A stretch of DNA of 35,802 bases, from NCBI GenBank assembly GCA_964389685.1, contig CAYMFM010000039.1:1-35802 (forward strand), given 5' to 3'. The stretch's first letter is position 1; each line of letters begins with the position of its first letter. Position numbers and translations under genes: made by a program. The notes under the pieces were generated by a model. It saw only the letters and a list, made by a program, of their open reading frames with translations, did not search any database and was not told where the DNA came from. Source of the DNA: G020353115 sp964389685. GTDB taxonomy: Bacteria > Bacteroidota > Bacteroidia > Bacteroidales > VadinHA17. This document shows, piece after piece, positions 15,607-24,988 of the stretch.

Positions 15607-17848
15607 ATTCCTATCAGAACAGGTACTTCAGGCCCTTGGCTGGACCTTTATCCATTCTTTATGGCAGGGGGCAGTCATTGCCTTAATCCTGGGTTTCATG
15701 CTTCCCGGATTGAAAAAACGGGCAGCTAACGTTCGCTATGCTCTGGCTGTTGGTTCACTTGCAGCTCTTTTTGCACTTTCTGCAACAACCTTCGTGCGGT
15801 ACTACACGAATTCACCGGTTAGCTACAATTCAGCGGTGGCAGTTACAGCGCCGGTAAACGATGACGAATTATTATTTGCTGACGCGATGGATACAGCACC
15901 ACAGGAAGAAGCTTCATCGGAAGCTCCCGGAATAGCAGGACTCATCAAAGGATTCACCGGTTATTTTACCCACCATTTCCCGATGGTTGTTACGCTCTGG
16001 TTCCTGGGCATGATCTTTTTTCTGGTCAAGATGCTGGGCGGACTGATCTATTCGGAGCGGATCAAGTTTGTCGGTATTACACCATTTCCTAAATCCTGGA
16101 ACAAAAATATTTCGGAATTGAAAGCGAAGATGAACATTAACCGGCCGGTAAAACTGGTCCAGTCCTGCCTTGCCCGGGTTCCCATGGTCATTGGTTATAT
16201 CAAGCCGGTTGTATTGATACCACTCGGCGCACTCTCCGGGATTCCCAGGGATCAGATGGAAGCCATCATTGCACATGAACTGGCACACATTCGCCGGAAC
16301 GATTTTCTGGTTAACATCTTTCAATCCATTATTGAATCCATTTTCTTTTATCACCCGGCCGTTTGGTGGATTTCCGGAACGATCAGGAAAGAGCGGGAAC
16401 ATTGCTGTGATGATCTTGCGGTATCGGTTTGTGAAGAATCGGTTGTGTATGCCAAGGCTCTTGCAAATCTTCAGGAAAGATCCTATGCAACTCCTTTCTA
16501 TGCAGTTGCCCTGGCAAAAAGAAGGTATTCACTCCTTTCACGCATCCAACGACTGAACCGGAAACCGGTTGCTAATGCCAACCCTGCCGAAAAGTGGATC
16601 ACGCTTGCGGTAATGATCATGATCATTGCCTTCCTGTCCGCTTCTTTCAAGATCACAGGTTCTAACAGAGCTTCAGCTGCTGTTAATCCGGTACAGGAAA
16701 TGACCTTCGGGTTCGGTCTGACACCTGCCGATGATATGCCGCAATCTCCACTGACAGAGCTTCAGGATACCTTGAAAAAACCCGGCACCAGCACGATCAA
16801 CACCCGTTTTTTCGATGCTTCCGATCAGAAGGAGAAAGAGGTGAAAATGATTCTTGAGGGTGATATAGTGAAAGAACTATATATTGACGGTGAGAAAGTT
16901 CCGGAAAATGAGATGGACAAATACCAGGAATTGATCGATAATACCACCGCGGAGTTAAGGGAAGCTGAATTTGAATTGGAAAAAGCTGAAGAAGAACTGA
17001 AGGATGCTGAACGATCATTGGAAGAAATCGATTTTGAACGGATAGATCAGGAGATTGAAACGGCAAGGGAGGAGTTAGAGAGAGCAATGCAGGAATTTAA
17101 AGAGCAGGATTGGGCAAACGTTAAGCAGGAGATGGAACAGGCTTTGCAGCAGATCAGGGAGTCGATGGAGAAACTTGAATTCCCTGATTTTGAGGAGAAA
17201 TTCCAACAGATGCAGATGGAGATTGAACAGTACAGGCATGATTTTGATACAAGCAAGATCAATAAAGAGTTGCAGCAGAATTTCAGGGAGATTGAAAAAT
17301 CCATGAGGGAATTCAACCGGCAATTCTCTGATGAGCTGAGAGAGCAGATGGAAGAAGCCAGAAGGGCGATCCATGAATCATTGCAAGAAATACAGCGGAT
17401 CCAGGGTATGGACTACGAAGAGCGAATGGAATCACAGGAGCGTGAACGGTTGAGGCAACGCGAAGATAGTGAAACCCTGCGGAGCGATCGGGAACAGGAG
17501 ATCAGAAGGGAGCATGAACTCCAGCGGGAAGAAATGGAGCAGGAACGGCAGATGCAGGAAAGAGAGCGTCAAATGGAGGAGACAAGAAGGATGCGTGAAA
17601 GGGAAGCAATGGAAAGAGAGCGGATGCACGAAAGGGAAGAGAATGTGGCTATCCGGGCTATTGAAGAGCAATTGGTTATCGATGGTTTCTACTCCGAGGG
17701 TGAACCGATCTATTTCGAATTATCCGCAAACAATCTCCGGATTAATGGAAAGAAACAACCGAAAGAACTGTTTGAAAAATATAAAAAACTCTATGAGGAA
17801 CAGGGAGGATCTATCCCCCAAACTGCAACGGTTACCATAAAAAAATAA
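15590..17848 (+). CDS. M56 (BlaR1-like) membrane metalloprotease with long charged coiled coil
   Basis: A 752-residue integral-membrane zinc protease, partner of the BlaI repressor. Membrane segments lie near residues 13-33, 44-66, 120-140 and 338-355. The zinc site is HELAH at 229-233 with a third ligand probably in EREHCCDD at 268-275. In place of the penicillin-binding sensor of BlaR1, the region after about residue 360 holds a small beta segment, then about 245 residues of Glu/Arg/Gln-rich coiled coil (about 443-687), then another small segment. Short related phrases flank the coil: LYIDGEKVPENEMDKYQELI before it and LRINGKKQPKELFEKYKKLY after it. It is translated by overlap with blaI. 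No beta-lactamase gene adjoins it. Confidence 0.9.
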   Translation: MNFIHEFLSEQVLQALGWTFIHSLWQGAVIALILGFMLPGLKKRAANVRYALAVGSLAALFALSATTFVRYYTNSPVSYNSAVAVTAPVNDDELLFADAMDTAPQEEASSEAPGIAGLIKGFTGYFTHHFPMVVTLWFLGMIFFLVKMLGGLIYSERIKFVGITPFPKSWNKNISELKAKMNINRPVKLVQSCLARVPMVIGYIKPVVLIPLGALSGIPRDQMEAIIAHELAHIRRNDFLVNIFQSIIESIFFYHPAVWWISGTIRKEREHCCDDLAVSVCEESVVYAKALANLQERSYATPFYAVALAKRRYSLLSRIQRLNRKPVANANPAEKWITLAVMIMIIAFLSASFKITGSNRASAAVNPVQEMTFGFGLTPADDMPQSPLTELQDTLKKPGTSTINTRFFDASDQKEKEVKMILEGDIVKELYIDGEKVPENEMDKYQELIDNTTAELREAEFELEKAEEELKDAERSLEEIDFERIDQEIETAREELERAMQEFKEQDWANVKQEMEQALQQIRESMEKLEFPDFEEKFQQMQMEIEQYRHDFDTSKINKELQQNFREIEKSMREFNRQFSDELREQMEEARRAIHESLQEIQRIQGMDYEERMESQERERLRQREDSETLRSDREQEIRREHELQREEMEQERQMQERERQMEETRRMREREAMERERMHEREENVAIRAIEEQLVIDGFYSEGEPIYFELSANNLRINGKKQPKELFEKYKKLYEEQGGSIPQTATVTIKK

Positions 17849-17977
17849 TAATTTAAACCTTTCCTTACCACGGATTTTACACCGTGCATTTGATTTTTTC
17901 CCGATAATTTCGTATCTTTTATTGCATGATTTGGGTAGTGCACATTACAATAGCTACCCAGGTAATATGAACAGGGT

Positions 17978-19218
17978 ATGGATCCAAAGCTGGTCACCAT
18001 TGCAACCGAGACCTATTCCCGGGCTGAGATTCTGAAGACCCGTCTCGAATCGGAAGGAATTGAATGTATTCTCACAAATGTTAACCTGATCCATCCGGGT
18101 ACACCGGGTGGGGTAAAGGTTAAGATCAGTGAGAAGGACCTCAAACAGGCGTTAAAGGCGTTGCGTGATTTTAAACTGGAAACGGGAGAAATAGCAAACG
18201 AAGATGAGATAGTTGAAATCAAACGGCTGCTGGTACCCATCGATTTTTCCGATTATTCCAGGAATGCCTGCCGGTTTGCAATCCGTATGGCAGAAAAGCT
18301 AAGGGCAGGGGTAGAGCTGTTATATGCCTACTACAGCCCCGATGTGATTACTGTCCCCTATGATGAATCTTTTGCTTTTGACGGGAGTTTGACCACCCAC
18401 CTGGAGAGCATCCGGGAAGAGGCAGGGGGGGCACTTGAAAAATATGTTGAGGAGCTTAAAAAAGATATGGAGAAGCAGAAAATTAAGGGGGTTACACTCG
18501 ATTATACACTCATCGATGGATTGGTTGCAGATGTTATTCTGAAAGCCGGCGACATTTATCAATCCGACCTGATTGTCATCGGAATGCGCGGAGCAGGCAA
18601 AAGAAAACCGGATTTCATCGGCAGCTCCACCCGAAAAGTTATCGAGAAGGCAACCATTCCTGTATTGGCAATTCCCGAGAATTGTTCTTTTGACGAAAAG
18701 AAATGGTCCAATAAGATCATCTATGCCACCGATTTTGATGAATCAGATTTCACCGCAATTCGTAAATTGATGGGGTTGGTTTCCCGTTTCGATATGAAGG
18801 TCTATTGTATTCATGTCGGTGAGAAGATTGAGGGTTACNNNNNNNNNNNNNNNNNNNNNNNNNNNNNNNNNNNNNNNNNNNNNNNNNNNNNNNNNNNNNN
18901 NNNNNNNNNNNNNNNNNNNNNNNNNNNNNNNNNNNNNNCGGTGAGAAGATTGAGGGTTACTGGGAAAAAATTAAGATGGAAGGGCTTCGCGAATATTTCA
19001 AGTCCTCCTATCCCGGATTTCGGGTGGAGTGCATCTTGCTGGATAATCCGGATGTTATGGAAGGTCTGGATGAATTTATCCGCATGACGAATGTTGATAT
19101 TATCTCCCTCACAACCCACAAGCGGAATATTATCACCAAATGGCTCTATCCGAGCCTGGCACAAAAACTGTTCTATCATACCAATATCCCGTTGCTGGTA
19201 TTCCACTCTACGAATTGA
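17978..19218 (+). CDS. DUF2007-UspA fusion (universal stress protein), interrupted by a spurious gap
   Basis: A cytoplasmic stress protein of about 372 residues once the gap is resolved. Residues 5-70 resemble DUF2007, a small putative signal-transducing domain. A UspA domain (about 82-232) follows with the ATP-binding pattern G-x2-G-x9-G-S in GMRGAGKRKPDFIGSS. A second, degenerate UspA domain runs from about 240 to the end. The 100-N gap lies inside domain 2. The 22 bases before the gap are identical to the 22 bases after it, and joining them there keeps the reading frame to the TGA at 19216-19218. Tandem UspA proteins are known; the DUF2007 fusion is notable. Confidence 0.88.
18839..18938. 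other. assembly gap of 100 N flanked by a 22-bp overlap
   Basis: The bases at 18817-18838 and 18939-18960 are identical. The two contig ends therefore overlap, and the true gap is probably minus 22 bases. The placeholder adds 122 bases, not a multiple of three, and so creates a false frameshift in the universal stress gene. Confidence 0.93.
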
Positions 19219-19692
19219 TCACTTTGGAAGATCATCCGGATCTTCGTATTTTAGCCGGACATCGGTTTCCCCTCCCCGGATAACCCAGCAGACCGAATCA
19301 CATTGTGACGTGACCTTCACCAGTTCAATCTCATCACCGTCCAGGGCATAGACGGTTTTATCCCCTACGTGATACTCTGCCCGCACACTATAGTAGCGGC
19401 TGGGAATAAGATCCACACTAATCACCGAATAGTATGCAGTATCTTCAATCCTGATTTGATCCTTCTCATATTCACCAAGATAAATGGTAAAGGGAACCTC
19501 CGGATTCTCCTCATTGATGGTAAGTTCAATGGTCAGCGGTGCATATTCAGGCCGTTGAGTATAGCACTCTGAACAATCGACCTCAAACAGGATGATGTTT
19601 TCATCGCATGAAGTCACCATCAACACCATAAGAACCAGCCATATCAGGCGTCCATGATTAATCATCCGTTTTACTGGGTTGATTGATTTCAT
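19219..19692 (-). CDS. putative lipoprotein of unknown function
   Basis: The family is not recognised. The 157-residue product has a hydrophobic leader and lipobox LMVTSC (Cys near residue 29), so it is predicted to be lipid-anchored. The mature domain has cysteines in DCSECYTQRPEY and in SQCDSVCWVIRGGE that could form disulfides, and beta-type segments between. It sits 16 bases downstream of the ankyrin gene on the same strand, so they probably share a transcript and may work together at the envelope. Its stop codon abuts that of the convergent universal stress gene with no base between. Confidence 0.7.
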   Translation of the reverse strand: MKSINPVKRMINHGRLIWLVLMVLMVTSCDENIILFEVDCSECYTQRPEYAPLTIELTINEENPEVPFTIYLGEYEKDQIRIEDTAYYSVISVDLIPSRYYSVRAEYHVGDKTVYALDGDEIELVKVTSQCDSVCWVIRGGETDVRLKYEDPDDLPK

Positions 19693-19708
19693 TCCATCGT
19701 TTTTTTGA

Positions 19709-21133
19709 TCAGTACCAGGTAATGATTTTCTCCTTTATCCGGCGGTTTTGAAATCCGAACCTGTATTTCAAACCGATAACAAAACGGTGAGGAGATATCT
19801 TATGGGTGTCCAGGTTGAGGTAATGGTAATTGAATTCCATCCGGAACCTTTCTCCTCCCCAAAAAAGACCTGCTGCAGGGATGACCTTCCACAACTCATC
19901 GGGATGGTTTTCTGACCCCCTGTAGTTCCTTCCGAACGTGTATCCTCCGAGCACACCGGCTGACAGACCAAATTCCCTGTTATCGGGTTGCCGGATCAAA
20001 ACAAACTCTTTTGTCAATCCAAGGTAGGCTAATGACCGGTTTTCCCATAATTGAAAATAGGTGTCATCCCCGGTTTTTTTCAGGATCCGCTTTGCAAATA
20101 GTCTGACCTGATAACCGGCCAGAATATTGAACTTGTACCCGGGATCTCTAAGTCCCAACTCACCACCTCCCATAAGATCATTAAAACTGGTATTTATTCC
20201 GGCATAAATGAACAATTGAGTGAATGAAGGCAATCGTCTTGGCTTTATCCCCAGATCGCTTAACTTTCGTGCCAGTTGAACGTGGCCGTATTGCATGGCC
20301 AGGGAATGGGGATTTTTTCTGCCGGTGCCCTCCGTGTTTGCTCCCATGGAGATGATCTGTTCGGCAGCATCCGCATGACCGTTTATTATAGCAATATCCA
20401 GCGCTGAGTACTCCTGCTTATTGAGCTGGGTGAGATCAGCTCCTAACCCGTTTAATATCCGGATCATGGTTGTATCGCCATTCTGTGCAGCAATCATCAG
20501 GGCCGTTGTCCCCTCTGAATCCGCACTGTTTATATTGGCATTATACAGGATGAGCAGATCGATCACATCGGGATTCCCTCCATAAGCAGCAGCCATTACC
20601 GATGTGGTTCCCTCGTTATCCCTGATTTCCGGATTGGCTCCATTCAACAACAGGAGTTTGCACAGTTCAAAGTAATAATATCCGGCACCGTAGAGCAGGG
20701 GTGATGCTCCATCATTGTCCCTGTCGTTTATATTTGCCCCGCTGCGAATAAGAAAATCGACAACCTCCAGGAAATTGTAACGTGAAGCTGCAATGATTGC
20801 GGAAACACCATCCAGGGGTTTATGATTTACATTGGCGCCGTTAAGAACCAGGATTTCAGTTGTTGTCAGATCTCCGCTCTGCACGGCATACATCAGGGGT
20901 GTAATGCCTTCGAATGTTCTTGTATTTGGATCTGCACCGAGGTTTAATAAACGGAGAACTTCTGAAGGATAACCATAAAAAGAGGCAATGATCAGATTAT
21001 AATTGTGATCATTCGGGATGTATTCGGAAGTATCTATCCGAATGGTATCCTGGTGGTTGTAACCGGATGGAAGACCTGCAAGCAGGATGTTGGACAGACA
21101 GAAAAAAAGGAAGAATGAAAAACCGGTTCGCAT
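19709..21133 (-). CDS. exported ankyrin-repeat protein with C-terminal beta-barrel-like domain
   Basis: A 474-residue exported protein. The signal peptide ends near residue 20. About eight ankyrin repeats with exact 33-residue spacing begin near residues 44, 76, 109, 142, 175, 208, 241 and 274, each with phrases such as GITPLMYAVQSGDLTTTEIL or GTTALMIAAQNGD. Residues 303-474 change to alternating hydrophobic strands (YAGINTSFNDLMGGGELGL, FNILAGYQVRLFA, GVLGGYTFGRNY) and finish FVIGLKYRFGF, like a small outer-membrane barrel. It probably places the ankyrin repeats in the periplasm. It is followed by the lipoprotein gene in the same unit. The barrel assignment is an inference. Confidence 0.82.
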   Translation of the reverse strand: MRTGFSFFLFFCLSNILLAGLPSGYNHQDTIRIDTSEYIPNDHNYNLIIASFYGYPSEVLRLLNLGADPNTRTFEGITPLMYAVQSGDLTTTEILVLNGANVNHKPLDGVSAIIAASRYNFLEVVDFLIRSGANINDRDNDGASPLLYGAGYYYFELCKLLLLNGANPEIRDNEGTTSVMAAAYGGNPDVIDLLILYNANINSADSEGTTALMIAAQNGDTTMIRILNGLGADLTQLNKQEYSALDIAIINGHADAAEQIISMGANTEGTGRKNPHSLAMQYGHVQLARKLSDLGIKPRRLPSFTQLFIYAGINTSFNDLMGGGELGLRDPGYKFNILAGYQVRLFAKRILKKTGDDTYFQLWENRSLAYLGLTKEFVLIRQPDNREFGLSAGVLGGYTFGRNYRGSENHPDELWKVIPAAGLFWGGERFRMEFNYHYLNLDTHKISPHRFVIGLKYRFGFQNRRIKEKIITWY

Positions 21134-21648
21134 CGATTGAAAAAATTTCCTAAAAATAATGATTTAACACGAAACTCCTGCCGAAAGAAAAATCAATTTT
21201 AAATTTCGTTTTTAAGATGATGGGATTATGAATTATTATACTATATTTAGAGCAAAATTAGAAAAGTTTTCAGCGTTATTTGACAAGGATGTTGTAAATC
21301 AATAATTTGGTAGAGATTGCCTGTTATTCTGTACTTAGAATAAATCATCAAAACGGGGTAGATCGACAGATCGGATTTGATTATTAATAATAAAATACCT
21401 TATTTTCCGTTTTAATTACAGAATGATTTTTAGTAAATGAGGTTCGGTTCCATACTTCTCTTAATTTTAGGTTTAGTTGTTGGTTTATTATTTTCATAGT
21501 TTCCTTTCAATGCCTCAAACATTGAGGGTACTAAATTCCAGGAATTCGAACCTCATTTACTTAAAAAAACCCACACAACCATAAAATAGCCTCGGAAAAA
21601 CCTGCTTTTGTTAAGCCAGTTCGTTGCGGTGCAACGCACCCGGTTGTA
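21134..21648. other. intergenic region with MITE-like repeat
   Basis: These 515 bases lie between the divergent start of the ankyrin gene and the end of msrB. No gene is visible. The middle holds the inverted-repeat element described separately; the rest is AT-rich. A tract GTTGCGGTGCAACGCACC near 21623-21640 is partly self-complementary. Confidence 0.5.
21432..21561. repeat. 130-bp element with 15-bp terminal inverted repeats
   Basis: The left end AGTAAATGAGGTTCG (21432-21446) is the exact reverse complement of the right end (21547-21561). A central hairpin CCTCAA-ACA-TTGAGG lies at 21513-21527. T-rich bases on the left and A-rich on the right extend the pairing. There is no ORF and no obvious target duplication. 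It resembles a MITE or a long bidirectional hairpin. Confidence 0.6.
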
Positions 21649-22158
21649 TCATTCTTTCTCACCATCAGGAATAAACTTCAAAGCGGCTGAATTGATACAA
21701 TACCGCAAGCCGGTTGGGGGAGGACCATCCTCAAAAACATGTCCGAGATGGGACTCACACTGTGCACAGATCACCTCGGTTCGCACCATGCCCTGTGACC
21801 GGTCAACCCGGGTGATGATGTTTTCTAATGAAGCCTTGTCACTGAACGCCGGCCAGCCGCATCCGGAATTGTATTTCATGTCTGATTCAAACAACAGGTT
21901 TCCACATGCAGCACATACATAATGTCCCCGTTCAAAAAAATGATCGTATTCCCCTGTGAATGCATATTCAGTCCCTTTTTCACGAAGGACATGATATTGC
22001 ATCGGTGTGAGAAGACGTTTCCAATCTTCATCACTCTTTTTTACCTTCATTGAATCACTTTTCTCCATCGAATGTACCTCTTGATTATTCTGAGCGTAAA
22101 CGGTAATCCATAAACTTGATATAAAAAAAAGTACCAGAAATGCTCTGATCTGTTTCAT
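21649..22158 (-). CDS. msrB: secreted peptide-methionine (R)-S-oxide reductase
   Basis: MsrB reduces methionine-R-sulfoxide in oxidised proteins. The 169-residue product has a signal peptide ending TVYAQ, placing it in the periplasm. Zinc is bound by C82/C85 (CAAC) and C131/C134 (CAQC). The family signature SGCGWPAF is at 98-105 with Cys100 probably resolving, and the catalytic Cys154 is in RYCINSAAL. The start at 22158 is chosen because GGAGG lies 8-12 bases upstream, an unusually clear ribosome binding site for this phylum; an earlier ATG (22173) would put that site inside the coding region. It stands alone. Confidence 0.93.
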   Translation of the reverse strand: MKQIRAFLVLFFISSLWITVYAQNNQEVHSMEKSDSMKVKKSDEDWKRLLTPMQYHVLREKGTEYAFTGEYDHFFERGHYVCAACGNLLFESDMKYNSGCGWPAFSDKASLENIITRVDRSQGMVRTEVICAQCESHLGHVFEDGPPPTGLRYCINSAALKFIPDGEKE

Positions 22159-22367
22159 TTTTCGTTCCTCCATTCTTTGTTAACATAATCCGGTATCATG
22201 AAATCCTGCACCGTAATAACTCATTTTAAAAGTAACAATTTTCAGAAACAAAAGTTCAAATTTCGGATTCTACGTTATGGAAAAAAATCCTTATTTTGTA
22301 TCTTCGAAATTTATATCTTGTGTCACACGGGTCTTTTCGAAATCGTAATTTTCTTAATGATGTAAAT

Positions 22368-23417
22368 ATGAAAATCGTGCAAATTTTCTTTATGGTGTTT
22401 GCTTTCTCTCTGTTTGCTATATCACCGGGGAAGGGGCAGCCGGACCAGAGTGCTGTGGGTTTGTTTGATTCGGATGAGGTTTTACAGGTTAAACTTACAG
22501 GACACATTGGTGTTCTGATCAGTGATCTTGAGGAGGATCCGGATGAATATCCTGCCGTATTAAGCTATGCAGACGAGAACGGAGAGTTTATCTCTATTCC
22601 GGTGGAAGTCAGGACCAGGGGGAATTTCCGGAGAGATCCGGATCATTGTAATTTTCCTCCCTTACGGATCATTTTATCGGAGGATCACATTGCCAATACA
22701 ATTTTTGAAGGACAGGACGAGATTAAACTGGTGACCCATTGCATGACCAACCAGCCTGAGTATGAACAATTTCTTTTTAAAGAGTACTCGATTTACCGGT
22801 TATATAACCATTTCACACCGTTTAGTTTTCGGGTTCGGTTAGCTGAAATATCCTACAATGAACAGGATAATCCGGATGATCAGATAACCAGTTTTGCTTT
22901 TTTCATTGAACGTCCGAAATACATGGCTGAGAGAAACAATGGAAAGATCATCAACATTGAAAATTTTTCTGCTTATGATTTGGATGAAGAGTCATTCAAT
23001 ATCCTTGCCCTGTTCCAATACATGATAGCGAATAATGATTGGTTTATTCAGTTGCTTCACAACATCGAACTGGTAACCCTTGATCCGCTGAGTCCGCCCA
23101 TTCCTGTACCCTATGATTTCGACTGGGCAGGGCTTGTTGAAGCCCCGTACAGGAATTCTCTCAGAGATTCCCTTGAGAGTGTTAGTGCTGACCGGTTTTA
23201 TAAAGGAATTTGCGAATCCAGAAAGGAATTTATCGCACTTTTTGACCTGTTCGAAGAGAGAAAGGATGAAGTATTTAAGCTCTATCAGGAATTCGAGTTG
23301 CTGAACCTCGAACACAAAGCGAAGATCATCCAATCCATTTCCAGTTTCTACGGCATGATCGAACGCCCCGGGAATGCCATTCAGGTGCTCAGAAGGGACT
23401 GCAATTTGTTGCGATAG
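22368..23417 (+). CDS. secreted CotH-like protein, probable kinase fold
   Basis: A 349-residue exported protein with signal peptide MKIVQIFFMVFAFSLFAISP. Conserved phrases include EVRTRGNFRRDPDHCNFPPL near the start, LFKEYSIYRLYN in the middle, and ANNDWFIQLLHNIELV followed by PVPYDFDWAGL. These resemble the CotH kinase layout (RGN near the nucleotide site and a metal-binding DFD). I therefore infer a CotH-related secreted kinase or a degenerate relative, with low certainty about activity. An earlier in-frame ATG (22296) adds 24 residues without signal character, so the later start is preferred. It is divergent from msrB and convergent with pccB, ending 17 bases from it. Confidence 0.65.
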   Translation: MKIVQIFFMVFAFSLFAISPGKGQPDQSAVGLFDSDEVLQVKLTGHIGVLISDLEEDPDEYPAVLSYADENGEFISIPVEVRTRGNFRRDPDHCNFPPLRIILSEDHIANTIFEGQDEIKLVTHCMTNQPEYEQFLFKEYSIYRLYNHFTPFSFRVRLAEISYNEQDNPDDQITSFAFFIERPKYMAERNNGKIINIENFSAYDLDEESFNILALFQYMIANNDWFIQLLHNIELVTLDPLSPPIPVPYDFDWAGLVEAPYRNSLRDSLESVSADRFYKGICESRKEFIALFDLFEERKDEVFKLYQEFELLNLEHKAKIIQSISSFYGMIERPGNAIQVLRRDCNLLR

Positions 23418-23434
23418 CTGATGGATACGAGCAA

Positions 23435-24973
23435 TTACAATGGAATATTGCCGTGTTTTTTTGGAGGATTTGAGGCACTTTTATTTTGCGCCATTTCCAG
23501 TGCCATGATCAGTCTTTTCCGCGTATATTTGGGCAGGATGATCTCGTCAATGTATCCCAGTTCTGCAGCTTTGTAAGGATTTGCAAACCTCGACTTGTAT
23601 TCTTCCACTTTCCGTGTTTTCTCTTCATTATCAACAACACTTCGATGCAGGATATTGACTGCGCCTTCAGGTCCCATCACCGCTATTTCAGCAGTTGGAT
23701 AGGCAAAATTCACATCGGCACCAATGTGTTTGCTGGCCATGACACAGTATGCTCCTCCATACGCTTTCCGGGTGATAACCGTGATTTTCGGCACAGTGGC
23801 TTCTGAGAAGGCATACAGCAATTTTGCTCCGTGGCGTATGATACCTCCAAACTCCTGTATGGTTCCGGGCAGAAAGCCGGGCACATCTTCAAAGGTGACC
23901 AGGGGTATAGAGAAGGCGTCGCAGAATCGGACAAAGCGTGCACCTTTTACCGAAGCATTGATATCCAGCACTCCTGCCTGGTGAGCCGGTTGGTTTGCCA
24001 CAATGCCGATGGTTTTGCCATTGAGTCTGATAAAACCGATCACCATGTTTTCTGCATAATGTGACATAACCTCAAAGAAATTATGGTCATCCGCAACCGT
24101 AGTGATGATCTCTTTTATATCGTACGGCTTGTTGGGATCAACCGGCACGATGGTCTGCAGGTTTTCATCCACCCTGTTGATGTCATCAAGAGAGGGTTTG
24201 ACCGGTGGATCCTCCATGTTGTTGGATGGAAGGAAGCTAAGCAACTCCCGGATCATCATCATCGTTTGTTCATCATCTTCACCAATGAAGTGGGCCACAC
24301 CACTTTTCGAGTTGTGGGTCATGGCACCTCCCAGCTCTTCCTTTGTTACATCTTCGTGTGTAACGGCTTTGATCACATCGGGACCCGTCACAAACATGTA
24401 ACTGGTCTCTTTGACCATAAAGATAAAATCTGTCAGGGCAGGAGAGTATACTGCTCCCCCGGCGCATGGACCGAGAATGGCAGATATTTGAGGGACAACT
24501 CCGGAACTCATCACATTTCGGTAAAAGATATCTGCGTATCCGGCAAGGCTCTGAACGCCTTCCTGTATTCTTGCACCGCCAGAGTCGTTTAAACCGATGA
24601 CCGGGGCGCCCATTCTCATAGCCAAATCCATGAGCTTAACGACTTTATCTGCATTGGTCCTGGATAAAGTTCCGCCGAAAACAGTGAAATCCTGGGCGAA
24701 AATATAGACCAGCCGTCCATCAATTTTTCCATATCCCGTGACGATCCCATCACCCGGTATTTTCTTTTTATCCATATCAAAATCAGTACATTTGTGCACC
24801 GCCATTCGATCGGTTTCAATAAAAGTACCGGGATCAAGAAGGTCATTGATCCGTTCGCGTGCAGTTTTTTTTCCGGCTTTGTGCTGCTTTTCAATTCTTT
24901 CAACTCCTCCTCCCAGTTCAGCAGCATTTACCCGTTCTTCAAAATCCTTGAATTTTTTTTCCAGTGTTGACAT
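23435..24973 (-). CDS. pccB: acyl-CoA carboxylase carboxyltransferase subunit (propionyl-/methylmalonyl-CoA type)
   Basis: The 512-residue product transfers carboxyl between biotin and an acyl-CoA, most likely propionyl-CoA. The family features are SGGARIQEG at 131-139, GPCAGGAVYSPA at 168-179 (oxyanion region) and the second-domain GGIIRHGAKLLYAF and RKAYGGAYCVM near 400. It is the last gene of a three-gene operon with a biotin carboxylase and a biotin carrier, in order 27037 to 23435. Bacteroidota use such complexes for propionate or methylmalonyl-CoA metabolism. No membrane decarboxylase subunit is present here, so a carboxylase rather than a sodium-pumping decarboxylase is favoured, but specificity is not proven. 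Confidence 0.88.
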   Translation of the reverse strand: MSTLEKKFKDFEERVNAAELGGGVERIEKQHKAGKKTARERINDLLDPGTFIETDRMAVHKCTDFDMDKKKIPGDGIVTGYGKIDGRLVYIFAQDFTVFGGTLSRTNADKVVKLMDLAMRMGAPVIGLNDSGGARIQEGVQSLAGYADIFYRNVMSSGVVPQISAILGPCAGGAVYSPALTDFIFMVKETSYMFVTGPDVIKAVTHEDVTKEELGGAMTHNSKSGVAHFIGEDDEQTMMMIRELLSFLPSNNMEDPPVKPSLDDINRVDENLQTIVPVDPNKPYDIKEIITTVADDHNFFEVMSHYAENMVIGFIRLNGKTIGIVANQPAHQAGVLDINASVKGARFVRFCDAFSIPLVTFEDVPGFLPGTIQEFGGIIRHGAKLLYAFSEATVPKITVITRKAYGGAYCVMASKHIGADVNFAYPTAEIAVMGPEGAVNILHRSVVDNEEKTRKVEEYKSRFANPYKAAELGYIDEIILPKYTRKRLIMALEMAQNKSASNPPKKHGNIPL

Positions 24974-24988
24974 AATACCGGGATCTGA

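Noticed and set aside
15199..17848. A beta-lactam resistance operon
   Set aside because: The M56 protein has no penicillin-binding sensor and no beta-lactamase gene adjoins it; the class C-like hydrolase is 10 kb away.
17978..19087. A universal stress gene ending at 19087
   Set aside because: That end comes from the 122 artificial bases of the gap; the 22-bp overlap restores a frame to 19218.
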